Shown: positions 26,586-35,866, counted from the stretch's first letter. The stretch is DNA of 64,000 nucleotides from Micavibrio_B sp964633355 (GCA_964633355.1 CAZWGO010000006.1:48879-112878), one strand, 5' to 3'. Translations and numbers: made by a program. Notes: a model not told the origin generated them from the letters alone.

Positions 26586-27724
26586 AAATTTTTATTATCG
26601 CAGGCGAAGCGTCAGGCGACCAATTAGGCGCCGCCGTTCTGCAAAGTTTGAAAAGAATAGTGCCTGAAGTGGATATACGCGGCATTGGTGCGGAAGCGAT
26701 TATAAATGCAGGATTGCACGAAAGCCTGTTCCCAATGGAAGAATTGTCTTTAATGGGCGTGGCGGAAATCCTTCCTGAAATTCCGCATATGCTTAAACGT
26801 ATTCGTCAGACGGTCGATGCAATTAAAGTTTATAATCCTGACATTGTCTTAAGCGTCGATTGTCCTGAATTTTCTTTGCGCGTTCAGGAAAAACTTGCCG
26901 AAACATCCTGCCGCGCCAAACGTATTCATATGGTCGCGCCCAGCGTCTGGGCATGGCGTCCCGGGCGGGCGAAGAAAATTGCCAGATTTCTTGACGGTAT
27001 TATGTGCCTGTTTCCCTTCGAGCCGCCCTATTTTGAGCGTGAAGGCTTGAACGCCGTATTTATAGGTCACACGATGATGGGGTCGGGAATACTCGACGCC
27101 AATGGCGCGAATTTTCGTTTTCGTCACATGATCGGAAATGACCGAAAAGTGGTTGGATTGTTTTTTGGCAGTCGTAAGGCAGAGATCGAGAGATGTTCCG
27201 ATATTATTCTAGATGCAGCATGTGAGCTGCGGAAAGAAAATCCCGATATTTATTTTATCGCGCCAACCATTCCACGTTGGAAAGAATTTCTGGAAGAAAA
27301 ATTTAAAGAGCGCTTCTTGAACGGCATGGTTCTGACCGACGAAAAGTGGGATTCTTTTGCCGCTTGCGATGCGGCGATTGTTGTTTCAGGTACAGTTGCG
27401 CTTGAAATTGCCGTGGTCGGCGTGCCACACGTCGTGACCTATAAAATGAATCCTGTCACATGGAAAGTTTTTCGCCGTTTCGTTAAAACGCCGTTCGGAC
27501 ATTTGGCTAATATTCTTCTAGGCCGCGAATCTGTACCGGAATTCATGCAGGAAAGAGCGACAAGTAAGAACATCGCGCCTGCAGTGTCAAAACTCTTAAG
27601 CGATACAGAAGAACGTCGATTGCAATGTCACGATCTCAAGAATGTACGCTCGTTTCTGATGGCGGATAATAAAAATCCGGCAGATGTGGCTGCCGGATTC
27701 TTGATTGATTCTATTTCGTCCTAG
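26582..27724 (+). CDS. lpxB: Lipid-A-disaccharide synthase
   Basis: LpxB joins lipid X to UDP-diacylglucosamine to form the beta-1,6-linked disaccharide of lipid A, at the inner membrane. The 380-residue protein is a GT19 glycosyltransferase with the N-terminal IIAGEASGDQLGA motif near residues 4-16, VSVDCPEFSL-like substrate loop near 95, VAPSVWAWRPGR near 118-129, and LFFGSRKAEI near 197 at the donor site. It ends in a TAG that shares the palindrome CTAG at 27721-27724 with the stop codon of the convergent gltA. Confidence 0.96.
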   Translation: MKIFIIAGEASGDQLGAAVLQSLKRIVPEVDIRGIGAEAIINAGLHESLFPMEELSLMGVAEILPEIPHMLKRIRQTVDAIKVYNPDIVLSVDCPEFSLRVQEKLAETSCRAKRIHMVAPSVWAWRPGRAKKIARFLDGIMCLFPFEPPYFEREGLNAVFIGHTMMGSGILDANGANFRFRHMIGNDRKVVGLFFGSRKAEIERCSDIILDAACELRKENPDIYFIAPTIPRWKEFLEEKFKERFLNGMVLTDEKWDSFAACDAAIVVSGTVALEIAVVGVPHVVTYKMNPVTWKVFRRFVKTPFGHLANILLGRESVPEFMQERATSKNIAPAVSKLLSDTEERRLQCHDLKNVRSFLMADNKNPADVAAGFLIDSISS

Positions 27725-29028
27725 CGTTTTTCAACAGGCACAAATTCTCGTTGCTTTGCACCGTTGTATAGCTGGCGGGGACGGCCAATGCGGTTGGCTG
27801 GCTCTTCCATCATTTCTTTCCACTGCGATACCCATCCGACTGTGCGAGCAACGGCAAAAAGAACCGTAAACATGCTGACAGGGAAGCCCATTGCCTTCAG
27901 GATAATGCCTGAATAGAAATCGACATTCGGATACAGCTTACGGTCAATGAAATATTGATCGGAGAGGGCGATACGCTCCAATTCCATGGCGATATCGAGA
28001 AGCGGGTCTTTGACGCCCAGTTCTGCCAGAACCTTGTCGCATGACTCTTTCATCACGGTTGCGCGTGGATCGAAGTTTTTATAGACGCGGTGACCAAAGC
28101 CCATCAATTTGTATTTCTTGGTTTTTACGCCTTCAATAAATTCAGGGATTTTGTCTACTGAACCAATTTCGGCCAGCATTTCAAGGACGGCCTGGTTTGC
28201 ACCGCCATGGGCAGGACCCCAAAGAGAGGCAATACCGGCAGCGATACATGCGAATGGGTTGGCTTGTGACGAGCCGGCAAGACGGACCGTCGATGTCGAT
28301 GCATTTTGTTCATGGTCTGCGTGAAGAATAAATATCTTATCCATCGCGTCGGCCAAAATAGGGTTCACCTTGTATGGTTCTGCCGGAACGGCAAAACACA
28401 TATGTAGGAAGTTTTCGGCAAAACCGAGATCGTTGCGCGGATACACAAACGGCTGGCCGATTGAATATTTGAACGCCATCGCCGCCAGTGTCGGCAATTT
28501 GGCAATCAGGCGGTGGGCGGAGATTTCGCGCTGATCCGGATCGTTGATATCCAGAGAGTCATGATAGAACGCTGCCAAAGCACCTACAACGCCGCACATA
28601 ATCGCCATAGGGTGGGCATCACGACGGAAACCACGGAAAAAGAATTGCAATTGTTCGTGCACCATCGTGTGATAGGTAATGTCTTTTTTGAATTTTTCGA
28701 ATTGTTGCTTATTCGGCAGATCGCCGTATAGCAGGGCATGTGCGACATCAAGAAATGTCGAGTATTCAGCAAGGTCTTTAATATCATAGCCGCGGTGAAG
28801 CAGAATACCTTTATCGCCATCGATAAAAGTAATGCGTGATTTACAGCTGGCGGTTGATGTGAAAGCCGGGTCTAACGTAAAGTGATCTGTTTCTTCGTAG
28901 AGGGGGCGGATATCGATAACGCTAGGGCCCATTGTACCGTCCAAAACTGGCAGTTTCCAGTTTTCGCCTGTCTGGTCGTTGGTCAGCGTAAATGTTTTTC
29001 CGGTCGGGTTATCTTGTGAAGCAGACAT
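27721..29028 (-). CDS. gltA: Citrate synthase
   Basis: GltA condenses oxaloacetate with acetyl-CoA at the entry of the TCA cycle. The 435-residue protein is a type I (hexameric, NADH-sensitive family) length. Motifs include GILLHRGYDI near 75-84, catalytic histidine regions in HADHEQNASTST and GPAHGGANQAVLEML, and GFGHRVYKNFDPRA near 320. I chose the ATG at 29028 because AAAGGA precedes it by a good distance; a longer frame to 29079 adds no conserved sequence. The gene is convergent with lpxB, which it overlaps by four bases. Confidence 0.96.
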   Translation of the reverse strand: MSASQDNPTGKTFTLTNDQTGENWKLPVLDGTMGPSVIDIRPLYEETDHFTLDPAFTSTASCKSRITFIDGDKGILLHRGYDIKDLAEYSTFLDVAHALLYGDLPNKQQFEKFKKDITYHTMVHEQLQFFFRGFRRDAHPMAIMCGVVGALAAFYHDSLDINDPDQREISAHRLIAKLPTLAAMAFKYSIGQPFVYPRNDLGFAENFLHMCFAVPAEPYKVNPILADAMDKIFILHADHEQNASTSTVRLAGSSQANPFACIAAGIASLWGPAHGGANQAVLEMLAEIGSVDKIPEFIEGVKTKKYKLMGFGHRVYKNFDPRATVMKESCDKVLAELGVKDPLLDIAMELERIALSDQYFIDRKLYPNVDFYSGIILKAMGFPVSMFTVLFAVARTVGWVSQWKEMMEEPANRIGRPRQLYNGAKQREFVPVEKR

Positions 29029-29050
29029 ATTATGATGATCCTTTTGAAAT

Positions 29051-29079
29051 AAGACAGGCTTTAGAAGCTGGGAAGTCAA
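29051..29079 (-). promoter_or_regulatory. Candidate gltA promoter
   Basis: On the minus strand TTGACT (29079-29074) is followed after 17 bases by TGTCTT (29056-29051), a weak -10. The predicted start lies about 15-20 bases before the gltA ATG. The -35 is good and the -10 poor, so this is tentative. Confidence 0.3.
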
Positions 29080-29114
29080 AGGTAAGTCAGGATGGTTAAT
29101 TTCTTCTAAACAAA

Positions 29115-30506
29115 CTAGGCTTTCGACAAGGCAGCTTCAAGTCGTCGTATTGTTTCTTCTTTCCCTAATGCTTCGGCAATGTGCGGAATGGAGGGGGAAA
29201 CACCGCGACCGGTTAAAGCGGCCCGAAACGGCATCATGACTTTCCCCAATTTGCCACCGAAATCCGATTGTGAAAGCTCCTTTGTCATAGTTTCTATATT
29301 GCTGGATTCGAAAGCAGATAGAGAAGATATTTTCTCCAGGATTTTGCGAAGGGCAGACAGGCCCTCTTCTGTAAACTGACCTTGAGCTTTCTCGTCATAA
29401 GATGAAATCGTACCGATCATGATTTCCGCTTCATCGGCCATTTGGACAATAGTTTTATGACGAGATTTCAATTCATCCATCATTTTTAGAATGCGAGTTT
29501 TTTCTTGTGCATTTGGCACCGCTTTTAAAAAGGGCACAATCAGATCATAGAGGCGCTCATTATCCGCAAGCTTTAAATAATGCGCATTGATGAAATTCAA
29601 CTTGTTGTAGTCCCATCGCGCCGGAGATTTAACGATGCCATCCAGATCGAACCATTCAATGGCCTGTTCGCGGGAAATGATTTCATCGTCACCATGACCC
29701 CAGCCAAGTTTCAAAATATAATTGCACATCGCTTCGGGCAGATAACCCATGTCGCGATATTCCTCGACACTGGCCGCGCCCTTGCGCTTTGACATCTTGC
29801 CACCGCTCTCATCGAGGATCAGTGGAATATGCGCGTAAACCGGAATATCCCAATTCAGAGCAGTGTAAATAATATTCTGGCGGAAGGTATTATTAAGGTG
29901 GTCGTCGCCGCGTATGACATGCGTGACACCCATATCATGATCGTCAACCACGACAGCCAGCATATAAGTCGGCACGCCGTCGGAGCGAAGGATAATAAAA
30001 TCATCCAGATGGTCCGCAGATACTTTGACTTCGCCCTGAACCTCGTCCTGAACGATGCTTTCGCCTTCTAGCGGCGCTTTAATACGAATAACGGGTTTGA
30101 TATCGGCAGGCGGTGTTTCCTTGCTATCACGCCATCTGCGGTCGTAAAACTGGTTGCTACCTGCCTCCATTGCTTTAGTACGCATCTCTTCCAGTTCTTC
30201 CGGCGAGCAATAGCAATAATAGGCCTTACCATCTTTCACGAGTTGCTCAGCAATTTCCTGATGGCGTTCACGCCGCGCATATTGGGAAACGATCTCACCA
30301 TCCCAGTCAAGGCCCAGCCATTGCATGCCGCGGATCAAGGCTTCAACCGCTTCTTCGGAATGGCGCTCGCGGTCCGTATCTTCGATACGGAATGTCATTT
30401 TGCCTCCCGAATGTTTGGCGTAGAGCCAATTGAACAGGGCGGTGCGGGCGGTCCCGATATGCATGAAACCGGTCGGGGAAGGGGGAAAACGGGTGATGAC
30501 TGTCAT
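29115..30506 (-). CDS. gltX: Glutamate--tRNA ligase
   Basis: GltX charges tRNA-Glu. The 463-residue class I synthetase has the HIGH-type motif HIGT at residues 16-19 within RFPPSPTGFMHIG, a CYC pair at 98-100 in the zinc-site region, the DDHLNNT segment near 201, KMSKR at 237-241, and a helical anticodon-binding domain in the last third. Alphaproteobacteria often carry two GluRS paralogues, and whether this is GluRS1 or GluRS2 cannot be decided here. It lies between gltA and comEC, the usual order. Confidence 0.95.
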   Translation of the reverse strand: MTVITRFPPSPTGFMHIGTARTALFNWLYAKHSGGKMTFRIEDTDRERHSEEAVEALIRGMQWLGLDWDGEIVSQYARRERHQEIAEQLVKDGKAYYCYCSPEELEEMRTKAMEAGSNQFYDRRWRDSKETPPADIKPVIRIKAPLEGESIVQDEVQGEVKVSADHLDDFIILRSDGVPTYMLAVVVDDHDMGVTHVIRGDDHLNNTFRQNIIYTALNWDIPVYAHIPLILDESGGKMSKRKGAASVEEYRDMGYLPEAMCNYILKLGWGHGDDEIISREQAIEWFDLDGIVKSPARWDYNKLNFINAHYLKLADNERLYDLIVPFLKAVPNAQEKTRILKMMDELKSRHKTIVQMADEAEIMIGTISSYDEKAQGQFTEEGLSALRKILEKISSLSAFESSNIETMTKELSQSDFGGKLGKVMMPFRAALTGRGVSPSIPHIAEALGKEETIRRLEAALSKA

Positions 30507-30528
30507 TCCCCATAACTACACTATTCGC

Positions 30529-30598
30529 CATTCCTGCGAAAGGAGGAATCTCCCTTTAAAAACATGCCTATTAGATCCCTTCTTTCGCAAGGATGACG
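30529..30598. repeat. Paired-palindrome repeat between gltX and comEC
   Basis: The left arm at 30529-30551 forms ATTCCT / AGGAAT around a GCGAAAGG loop and ends in ATCT. The right arm at 30573-30598, read on the minus strand, has the same layout: GTCAT, a stem, a GCGAAAG loop, and ATCT. The two arms face each other across about 21 bases. The design matches the elements at 46470, 50789, 55821 and the ends of the GIY-YIG unit at 56664-57027. Confidence 0.75.
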
Positions 30599-30628
30599 AA
30601 TTTTGTATAAATAATTCGGGGGAAGCTT

Positions 30629-32731
30629 TTGTTAGAAAAACTTGATAACTGGCTTGGCAGCCAAAAAGATAATCTGATCCTGTGGATCCCGGTTTTTCTC
30701 GGGATAGGGTCCGCCGTTTATTTCTCTCTTTTGTTTGAACCTGTAAAATTATTTACCGCTTTTTTATGGATTGCTTCTCTTATCGCTCTGCTTGCGGTTT
30801 TCACCCGTCGTGGTGAGATCAAATTTATCTGGTTTTTTCTTATCCTGGCAGTCTTCTTATCCGTAAGCGGGTTCAGTCTTGCGCAGCTTAAAACCAATAT
30901 CGCCTATACACCCTTACTCTCGAAAGAAACACGCCCCTTAATCGCCGAGGGCAGGGTGGCGCATACAGAAATTCTAGATGGCCGCAAAGGTACATTAGTG
31001 ATTCTCGACAACGTCAAACTTGAAAACTTTGAAGCGACAGACACGCCGAAGAAAATTCGCCTGACATCGAAACTGCGCGTGCGGTTTAATTTGGGTGAAC
31101 GCGTGCAAATGCTGGTCAAGCTGACGCCGCCGTCGATGCCGGTTATGCCCGGCGCGTATGATTTCCGGCGGCATTATTATTTCGACGGTATAGGTGCCAT
31201 GGGGTTTATTCTAAAAAAGCCTGTCGTTATTGCCGCTCCTCCAGAAAACGACATGTCGCTCGCACTAGAACGTTTGCGCAAAACTATGGGCGAACATATC
31301 AAAGCTTTATTACCGTCCAGAATTTCTGGCATCGTTACCGCGCTTGTGACGGGTGAACGTGCTGCGATTCAGGAAGAGGATTGGGATGCATTGCGGATTT
31401 CGGGACTGGCTCATATTATCTCTATCTCCGGCCTGCATGTGGTATTGATGGCCACGCCTATTTTCTTTTTTGTGCGCCTATTCCTTGCCGCCATTCCGCA
31501 TCTGGCGCTGCGTTACCCCATCAAGAAAATAGCGGCGGTCGTGGCTTTGATCGGCTGCAGCCTCTATGTCGCATTGGTTGTGCCCACGGTGCCGACCTAC
31601 CGCGCACTGCTCATGACTGGAATAGGATTGATCGCCATCATGATTGACCAATCGCCGTTTTCGCTCAGACTGGTATCGTTCGCGGCCATCATTGTTTTAT
31701 TGTTTGCGCCGGAGAGTATCTGGTCAGCGAGCTTCCAGCTTTCTTTTGCGGCAGTTATATCTTTGATACTATCCGCCGAATGGACTCGTGAGTACTGGTC
31801 GAAATGGCGCAACAATGCGAGCCATATCCGTAAATTCCTTATCTATCTTGGCGGCAGTATTTTCACGACTCTTGTTGTCTCGATCATCACAGCGCCGCTC
31901 GCTGCCTATCATTTCCAGCAAATTCCGATTTATAGTGTTGTCGCCAATGCGCTGATTATACCGCTCTCGGCCATCATTATTATGCCGATGACGATTGCGA
32001 CTTTCCTGCTCTGGCCGTTCGGCGCACAGGATATCGCACTGAAAACGATGGGTTACGGGATTGAATGGATGCTGGCCATAGCCCATGGCGTGTCAGATTT
32101 GCCGGAAGCTTCATGGAATATCGCCGCTTGGCCGATATCCGCTATGGTTTGTTTTGTCTTCGCGGGGCTATCTTTATATTTATTGCATGGCGGGACGCGA
32201 TGGGTTTCCGCTATCGGCGTAGCAGCAGGCTCTGTTTTTATTTTCCTTTATCATCCGCCCTCTATATTGATTTCCCAAAGCGGTGGTTTGATGATGGTAA
32301 GGGATGGCGATAAAATTTATCTATCGTCATCAATGAAAGATAAATTCTTTGCGGAAAACTGGGTAAGGCGATTGGGGAAGGAAGAGGGATCAGCATTCTC
32401 TTTCCCCCGAGAAGGGCAGGTTTTATTATCGGATGGTTCGATCACCTGCGGAGAAGGTCAATGCCACATTATTCATGATGATAAAAACATCACATGGGGT
32501 AATGATTATTATGCGCTAAAAACAGATTGCGACTGGGCAGATATCATCGTTACGCCAACGGCGTTTCGCGACCGCAATTGCAAAGCGCGGATCAATAACA
32601 AATTCACATTAATGGATACGGGCGCGGTTGAAATTTCAGAAAATGGAAAAGCCAGTACTGTCGCGGCATCATTGGGCATCAGGCCATGGAGCCCTCCAGC
32701 AAAGCCATTTAAAATAGATAAGTTAAAATAG
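30629..32731 (+). CDS. comEC: ComEC/Rec2 family DNA uptake channel protein
   Basis: ComEC forms the inner membrane channel that takes up single-stranded DNA in natural transformation. The 700-residue protein has two or three N-terminal helices, an OB-like DUF4131 region (about 50-200), and the competence domain with many transmembrane helices (about 220-510), including the ISISGLHVVLMATP signature near 269. The C-terminal 150 residues are soluble, but I see no metal-binding HxHxDH motif, so the usual metallo-beta-lactamase domain is degenerate or absent. The start is TTG 30629, preceded by GGGGGA at 30618-30623. Competence itself cannot be inferred from this gene alone. Confidence 0.9.
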   Translation: MLEKLDNWLGSQKDNLILWIPVFLGIGSAVYFSLLFEPVKLFTAFLWIASLIALLAVFTRRGEIKFIWFFLILAVFLSVSGFSLAQLKTNIAYTPLLSKETRPLIAEGRVAHTEILDGRKGTLVILDNVKLENFEATDTPKKIRLTSKLRVRFNLGERVQMLVKLTPPSMPVMPGAYDFRRHYYFDGIGAMGFILKKPVVIAAPPENDMSLALERLRKTMGEHIKALLPSRISGIVTALVTGERAAIQEEDWDALRISGLAHIISISGLHVVLMATPIFFFVRLFLAAIPHLALRYPIKKIAAVVALIGCSLYVALVVPTVPTYRALLMTGIGLIAIMIDQSPFSLRLVSFAAIIVLLFAPESIWSASFQLSFAAVISLILSAEWTREYWSKWRNNASHIRKFLIYLGGSIFTTLVVSIITAPLAAYHFQQIPIYSVVANALIIPLSAIIIMPMTIATFLLWPFGAQDIALKTMGYGIEWMLAIAHGVSDLPEASWNIAAWPISAMVCFVFAGLSLYLLHGGTRWVSAIGVAAGSVFIFLYHPPSILISQSGGLMMVRDGDKIYLSSSMKDKFFAENWVRRLGKEEGSAFSFPREGQVLLSDGSITCGEGQCHIIHDDKNITWGNDYYALKTDCDWADIIVTPTAFRDRNCKARINNKFTLMDTGAVEISENGKASTVAASLGIRPWSPPAKPFKIDKLK

Positions 32732-32734
32732 TAT

Positions 32735-32763
32735 TTGACATATTATATATATTTAGGTATCTT
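32735..32763 (+). promoter_or_regulatory. Sigma-70-type promoter upstream of the 179-residue orphan gene
   Basis: A perfect -35 TTGACA at 32735-32740 is followed after 17 bases by TATCTT at 32758-32763. Transcription would start near 32770, about 15 bases before the ATG, which leaves just enough leader for the TAGGAG ribosome binding site. Confidence 0.6.
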
Positions 32764-32784
32764 GCTCCGAAATAGGAGAAATAT

Positions 32785-33324
32785 ATGTCCGTTTTTGATG
32801 CTCGCCAAAATTTATCAGATGATATTAGGGGAAGCCTTGTGGATCTGCACGAGAAATTAAAACTCCGTAGCCTTTGGTCTGATGCGCAGTCTAATTATAG
32901 TGCTTCTCATGATCTTGGGCTTGATATGTTAATGCAGACGGTGGAGCCATCAAATGCTCGCTATGTAGAAGATTTTGACACAAGAGCGGAATTCAGTGCC
33001 TTGCAGTTACGGATCGCACAAATTATCGGATTGGTTGATACCGAGCCAAAAGGCTATGAATCTGCCGTTCAGGAGCTCCCAACTGAATTGCTTCCGTATT
33101 GGGAGCTTAATGCAGAACGTGATGGCAATAAGGCTATGGCATTCGGTAGTAATATGGCAGGACGTTTTGAGTCGGGAATATCCAGACGTGTTGTGGTAAA
33201 ACCGGAATATTTAGGCAACACTTTAGAGGCATGCGCAAACGAATTGCTGGATTCAAGTCATGCTGGCCAAGTTAAAGCATGGTGGGGAGAGCGATTTCCT
33301 GTACCACCACCAGAAGTTTGGTAA
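32785..33324 (+). CDS. Hypothetical protein
   Basis: I do not recognise this 179-residue soluble protein. It has no signal peptide or transmembrane segment and is acidic. It has a helical first half (LVDLHEKLKLRSLWSDAQ) and a C-terminal ending rich in proline (RFPVPPPEVW). A TAGGAG ribosome binding site and its own consensus-like promoter support a real gene. It sits between comEC and lexA, a place that is otherwise part of conserved synteny, and is convergent with lexA with nine bases between stops. Confidence 0.75.
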   Translation: MSVFDARQNLSDDIRGSLVDLHEKLKLRSLWSDAQSNYSASHDLGLDMLMQTVEPSNARYVEDFDTRAEFSALQLRIAQIIGLVDTEPKGYESAVQELPTELLPYWELNAERDGNKAMAFGSNMAGRFESGISRRVVVKPEYLGNTLEACANELLDSSHAGQVKAWWGERFPVPPPEVW

Positions 33325-33333
33325 TCAATTTCT

Positions 33334-34002
33334 TTAATGATACGTCCGGATCAAACTCGCGAGTTCGCCCTGAATCTGCACGCGGTCGGGGGTCAGGACG
33401 CGAGGCTTATAGGCATCGTTCTCCGGCTCCAGAATAACTTTTCCGGCTTCGCGGCGAAGGCGTTTTAATGTGACTTCCTGACCGTCGACAAGCGCAACGA
33501 CAATTTTACCGTCACGCACTTGCGTGGTTTTCTTGATCACGACGATGTCATGGTCGTTAATACCGGCCTTGATCATGGAATCGCCATCGACGCGCAGCGC
33601 ATAATGGTCGCCATTACCAAGCAGGCTGGCCGGTACTTCAAAGAAATCGTTTTCATTGCGGATCGCTTCGATGGGCGTACCGGCGGCGATCTTGCCCAGC
33701 AGGGGCAGGGAGACGATATCCCCAAGCGTATCCATTATTTTGTCTTTCAAAGATGGCTTGGCCGTCTTTGCGCCTTCAGGCTTGAACCCTTCTGGCAGTT
33801 TCTTGACTTCCAAGGCACGAGCGCGATTTGGCAGACGCTCCAGATAGCCGCGCTCCACGAGAGAGGTAATCAGGCGGTGAATACCGGATTTGGATTTTAA
33901 GTCGAGGGCGTCTTTCATTTCCTCGAAAGACGGGGCGATATCGCCTTCTTTCATACGGTCATGGATAAAAAGCAGTAATTCGCGTTGTTTCTTGGTCAAC
34001 AT
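33334..34002 (-). CDS. lexA: SOS response repressor LexA
   Basis: LexA represses DNA repair genes and cleaves itself when RecA filaments form. The 222-residue protein has an N-terminal winged helix-turn-helix (about 1-65, KSKSGIHRLITSLVERGYL). The Ala107-Gly108 cleavage site lies in the AAGTP motif, and the catalytic dyad is Ser142 in GDSMI and Lys180 in VTLKRL. An alphaproteobacterial LexA box at 34045-34059 lies 42 bases upstream of its start, so it is autoregulated. It follows trpC on the same strand. The moaC-moeA pair often found between trpC and lexA is missing. Confidence 0.97.
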   Translation of the reverse strand: MLTKKQRELLLFIHDRMKEGDIAPSFEEMKDALDLKSKSGIHRLITSLVERGYLERLPNRARALEVKKLPEGFKPEGAKTAKPSLKDKIMDTLGDIVSLPLLGKIAAGTPIEAIRNENDFFEVPASLLGNGDHYALRVDGDSMIKAGINDHDIVVIKKTTQVRDGKIVVALVDGQEVTLKRLRREAGKVILEPENDAYKPRVLTPDRVQIQGELASLIRTYH

Positions 34003-34044
34003 AGACTAGTTATCCTATCATAGGGCCCGTTTTGGACTGTTTTC

Positions 34045-34059
34045 GTTCTATGTTAGTTC
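34045..34059 (-). promoter_or_regulatory. LexA box (SOS operator) upstream of lexA
   Basis: The plus strand reads GTTC at 34045-34048, seven bases, then GTTC at 34056-34059, exactly the alphaproteobacterial LexA site GTTC-N7-GTTC. It lies upstream of lexA on the minus strand. Its last base is the first base of the trpC stop codon on the plus-strand numbering. Negative autoregulation of lexA is the expected role. Confidence 0.85.
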
Positions 34060-34862
34060 TACTCCGATTCTGACCCTCTGCCAAGGAGTTTTTTGACAGC
34101 CTGCCCGATATCGGCTTCGCGCATCAGGCTTTCCCCGACCAGAAACGCGTCATAGCCAGCACTGAATAGGGATTTTAGATCATCGTGGCCGTGAATTCCG
34201 CTTTCCGCCACGCGGATAATATTGGCCGGAATTTTCTCTAAAAGAGCGAAGGCGGTATCGAGGCTCACCTCCAAAGTCTTGAGGCTGCGGGAATTAACGC
34301 CAAGCATTTTTGGCGACAGCTCAAGAGCACGATTTAGTTCTTCTTCATCATGTACTTCGACCAGAACATCCATGCCCAAATCTGTCGCCAGATTGTAAAG
34401 CATCCTTGCTGTCTTATCATCGAGCGCCGCCATGATGATCAAAATACAATCCGCGCCAAGCGCACGGCTTTCGACGATCTGGTAAGGCGTGAGCATAAAA
34501 TCCTTGCGGATACAGGGCAGGCGAATGACACTGCGCGCCGCTTCAAAATCCTCGTCGCTGCCTTTGAAATAAGGCTGATCGGTCAGGATCGAAACACAGG
34601 TCGCGCCATTACTTTCATAAGTCTTGGCTATCTTACGCGGATCGAAATCACTTCGGATAACACCTTTGCTTGGGCTCGCTTTTTTTACCTCGGCAATCAG
34701 GGCAGGCTCACCAGCTTCTTTTTTCTGGCGAATGGCGTGAATAAACCCCCGTGATACACTTTGAATTTTTGCACGCTCCGACATAACAACGTCGGGAATC
34801 AGATGTTGCATTCTCTGGACGTAATCCAGTTTCTCACGACATATTTCGGCTAATACGCTCAT
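34059..34862 (-). CDS. trpC: Indole-3-glycerol phosphate synthase
   Basis: TrpC closes the indole ring in tryptophan synthesis. The 267-residue TIM barrel has the family motifs LIAEVKKASPSKGVIR near residues 53-68, with the catalytic lysine in the EVKKASPS loop, VSILTDQPYFKGSDED near 90, LPCIRKDFML near 113-122, and a VAESGIHGHDD phosphate-binding segment near 217. It overlaps trpD by four bases. The stop codon overlaps the lexA operator by one base. Confidence 0.96.
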   Translation of the reverse strand: MSVLAEICREKLDYVQRMQHLIPDVVMSERAKIQSVSRGFIHAIRQKKEAGEPALIAEVKKASPSKGVIRSDFDPRKIAKTYESNGATCVSILTDQPYFKGSDEDFEAARSVIRLPCIRKDFMLTPYQIVESRALGADCILIIMAALDDKTARMLYNLATDLGMDVLVEVHDEEELNRALELSPKMLGVNSRSLKTLEVSLDTAFALLEKIPANIIRVAESGIHGHDDLKSLFSAGYDAFLVGESLMREADIGQAVKKLLGRGSESE

Positions 34863-35866
34863 TTGTGATTCGTAAAATCCCTGTAAGAGTTCAGCACAAT
34901 TAAAGCCTTACCATCATCTATCGCTTTGGCTGCCATGGCAACCCCGTCTTTCAATGAATCTACTTTATCAGAAACCATTAGCGCGGCGGCGGCATTGGCT
35001 AAAACAATATTCCTGTATGACGATTTCTCGCCTTCCAGCAAGCTCATCAAGGCCTTGGCATTTTCCTGTGCCAGACCGCCTTCGATATCTTTCGCGATAA
35101 TAGGAGGCAGACCGAAATCATCCGGCGTTAAAACCCGCTCAGAAATATCGCCGTTATCCAGAATGGTGCAATAGGTTTTTCCGGTCAGGGTGATTTCATC
35201 GAGGCCATCTTCACCGTGAACGATCCATGCTTTTTCAGTCCCAAGTTCCCGCAGCACTTGCGCAAACACAGGCAAAAGCTTGCGATCATACACACCGATC
35301 AATTGGCGCTTTGTATTGGCAGGATTGGCTAGCGGCCCGAGCAGGTTGAAGATCGTGCGGAAACCAAGCTCTTTGCGAAGCGCGGCCAACGGTTTTAAAA
35401 CCGTATGATGATGAGGCGCCATCAGGAAACAAAAATTGATATCCTCAAGTGCCTTTTCGCAATCTTCCTTACTGACGACCAGATTAACGCCGAGCGCTTC
35501 CAGAACATCCGCCGCGCCAGATTTTGAGCTTGCCGCGCGGTTGCCATGTTTCGCAACCGGCACGCCGCACCCGGCCAGTATCAACGCCGTCGCCGTTGAA
35601 ATATTATATGTACCCGAGGAATCGCCGCCGGTGCCGCAGCAATCGATAGATTTTTCCGGCGCAAAAATCGGATCTACCTTGTCTTTCAAAAATCCAACCG
35701 CACCTATAATTTCTTCAGGTGTCTCACCGCGCAAAGACATGCCCATAAGAAACGCACCGATTTGTGCCTGCGTGTATTTGCCTTTCGTAATGCCGGATAA
35801 GGCTTCGTACATTTCATGACGGTCGAGCGCTTCGCCTGACCTGATTTTGATTAAAATTTCCTGCAT
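34859..35866 (-). CDS. trpD: Anthranilate phosphoribosyltransferase
   Basis: TrpD transfers a phosphoribosyl group from PRPP to anthranilate. The 335-residue protein has the PRPP-binding motif CCGTGGDSSGTYNIST near residues 76-91, the VAKHGNRAASSKSGAADVLEALG segment near 104-126, the magnesium site in the DGLDEI motif near 222, and a FNLLGPLANP motif near 173. It overlaps trpG by one base and trpC by four, so the trpEGDC genes are a single operon. Confidence 0.97.
   Translation of the reverse strand: MQEILIKIRSGEALDRHEMYEALSGITKGKYTQAQIGAFLMGMSLRGETPEEIIGAVGFLKDKVDPIFAPEKSIDCCGTGGDSSGTYNISTATALILAGCGVPVAKHGNRAASSKSGAADVLEALGVNLVVSKEDCEKALEDINFCFLMAPHHHTVLKPLAALRKELGFRTIFNLLGPLANPANTKRQLIGVYDRKLLPVFAQVLRELGTEKAWIVHGEDGLDEITLTGKTYCTILDNGDISERVLTPDDFGLPPIIAKDIEGGLAQENAKALMSLLEGEKSSYRNIVLANAAAALMVSDKVDSLKDGVAMAAKAIDDGKALIVLNSYRDFTNHK

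Noticed and set aside
29029..29079. Longer N-terminus for citrate synthase
   Set aside because: The ATG at 29028 has a clear ribosome binding site and the extra residues are not conserved in the family.
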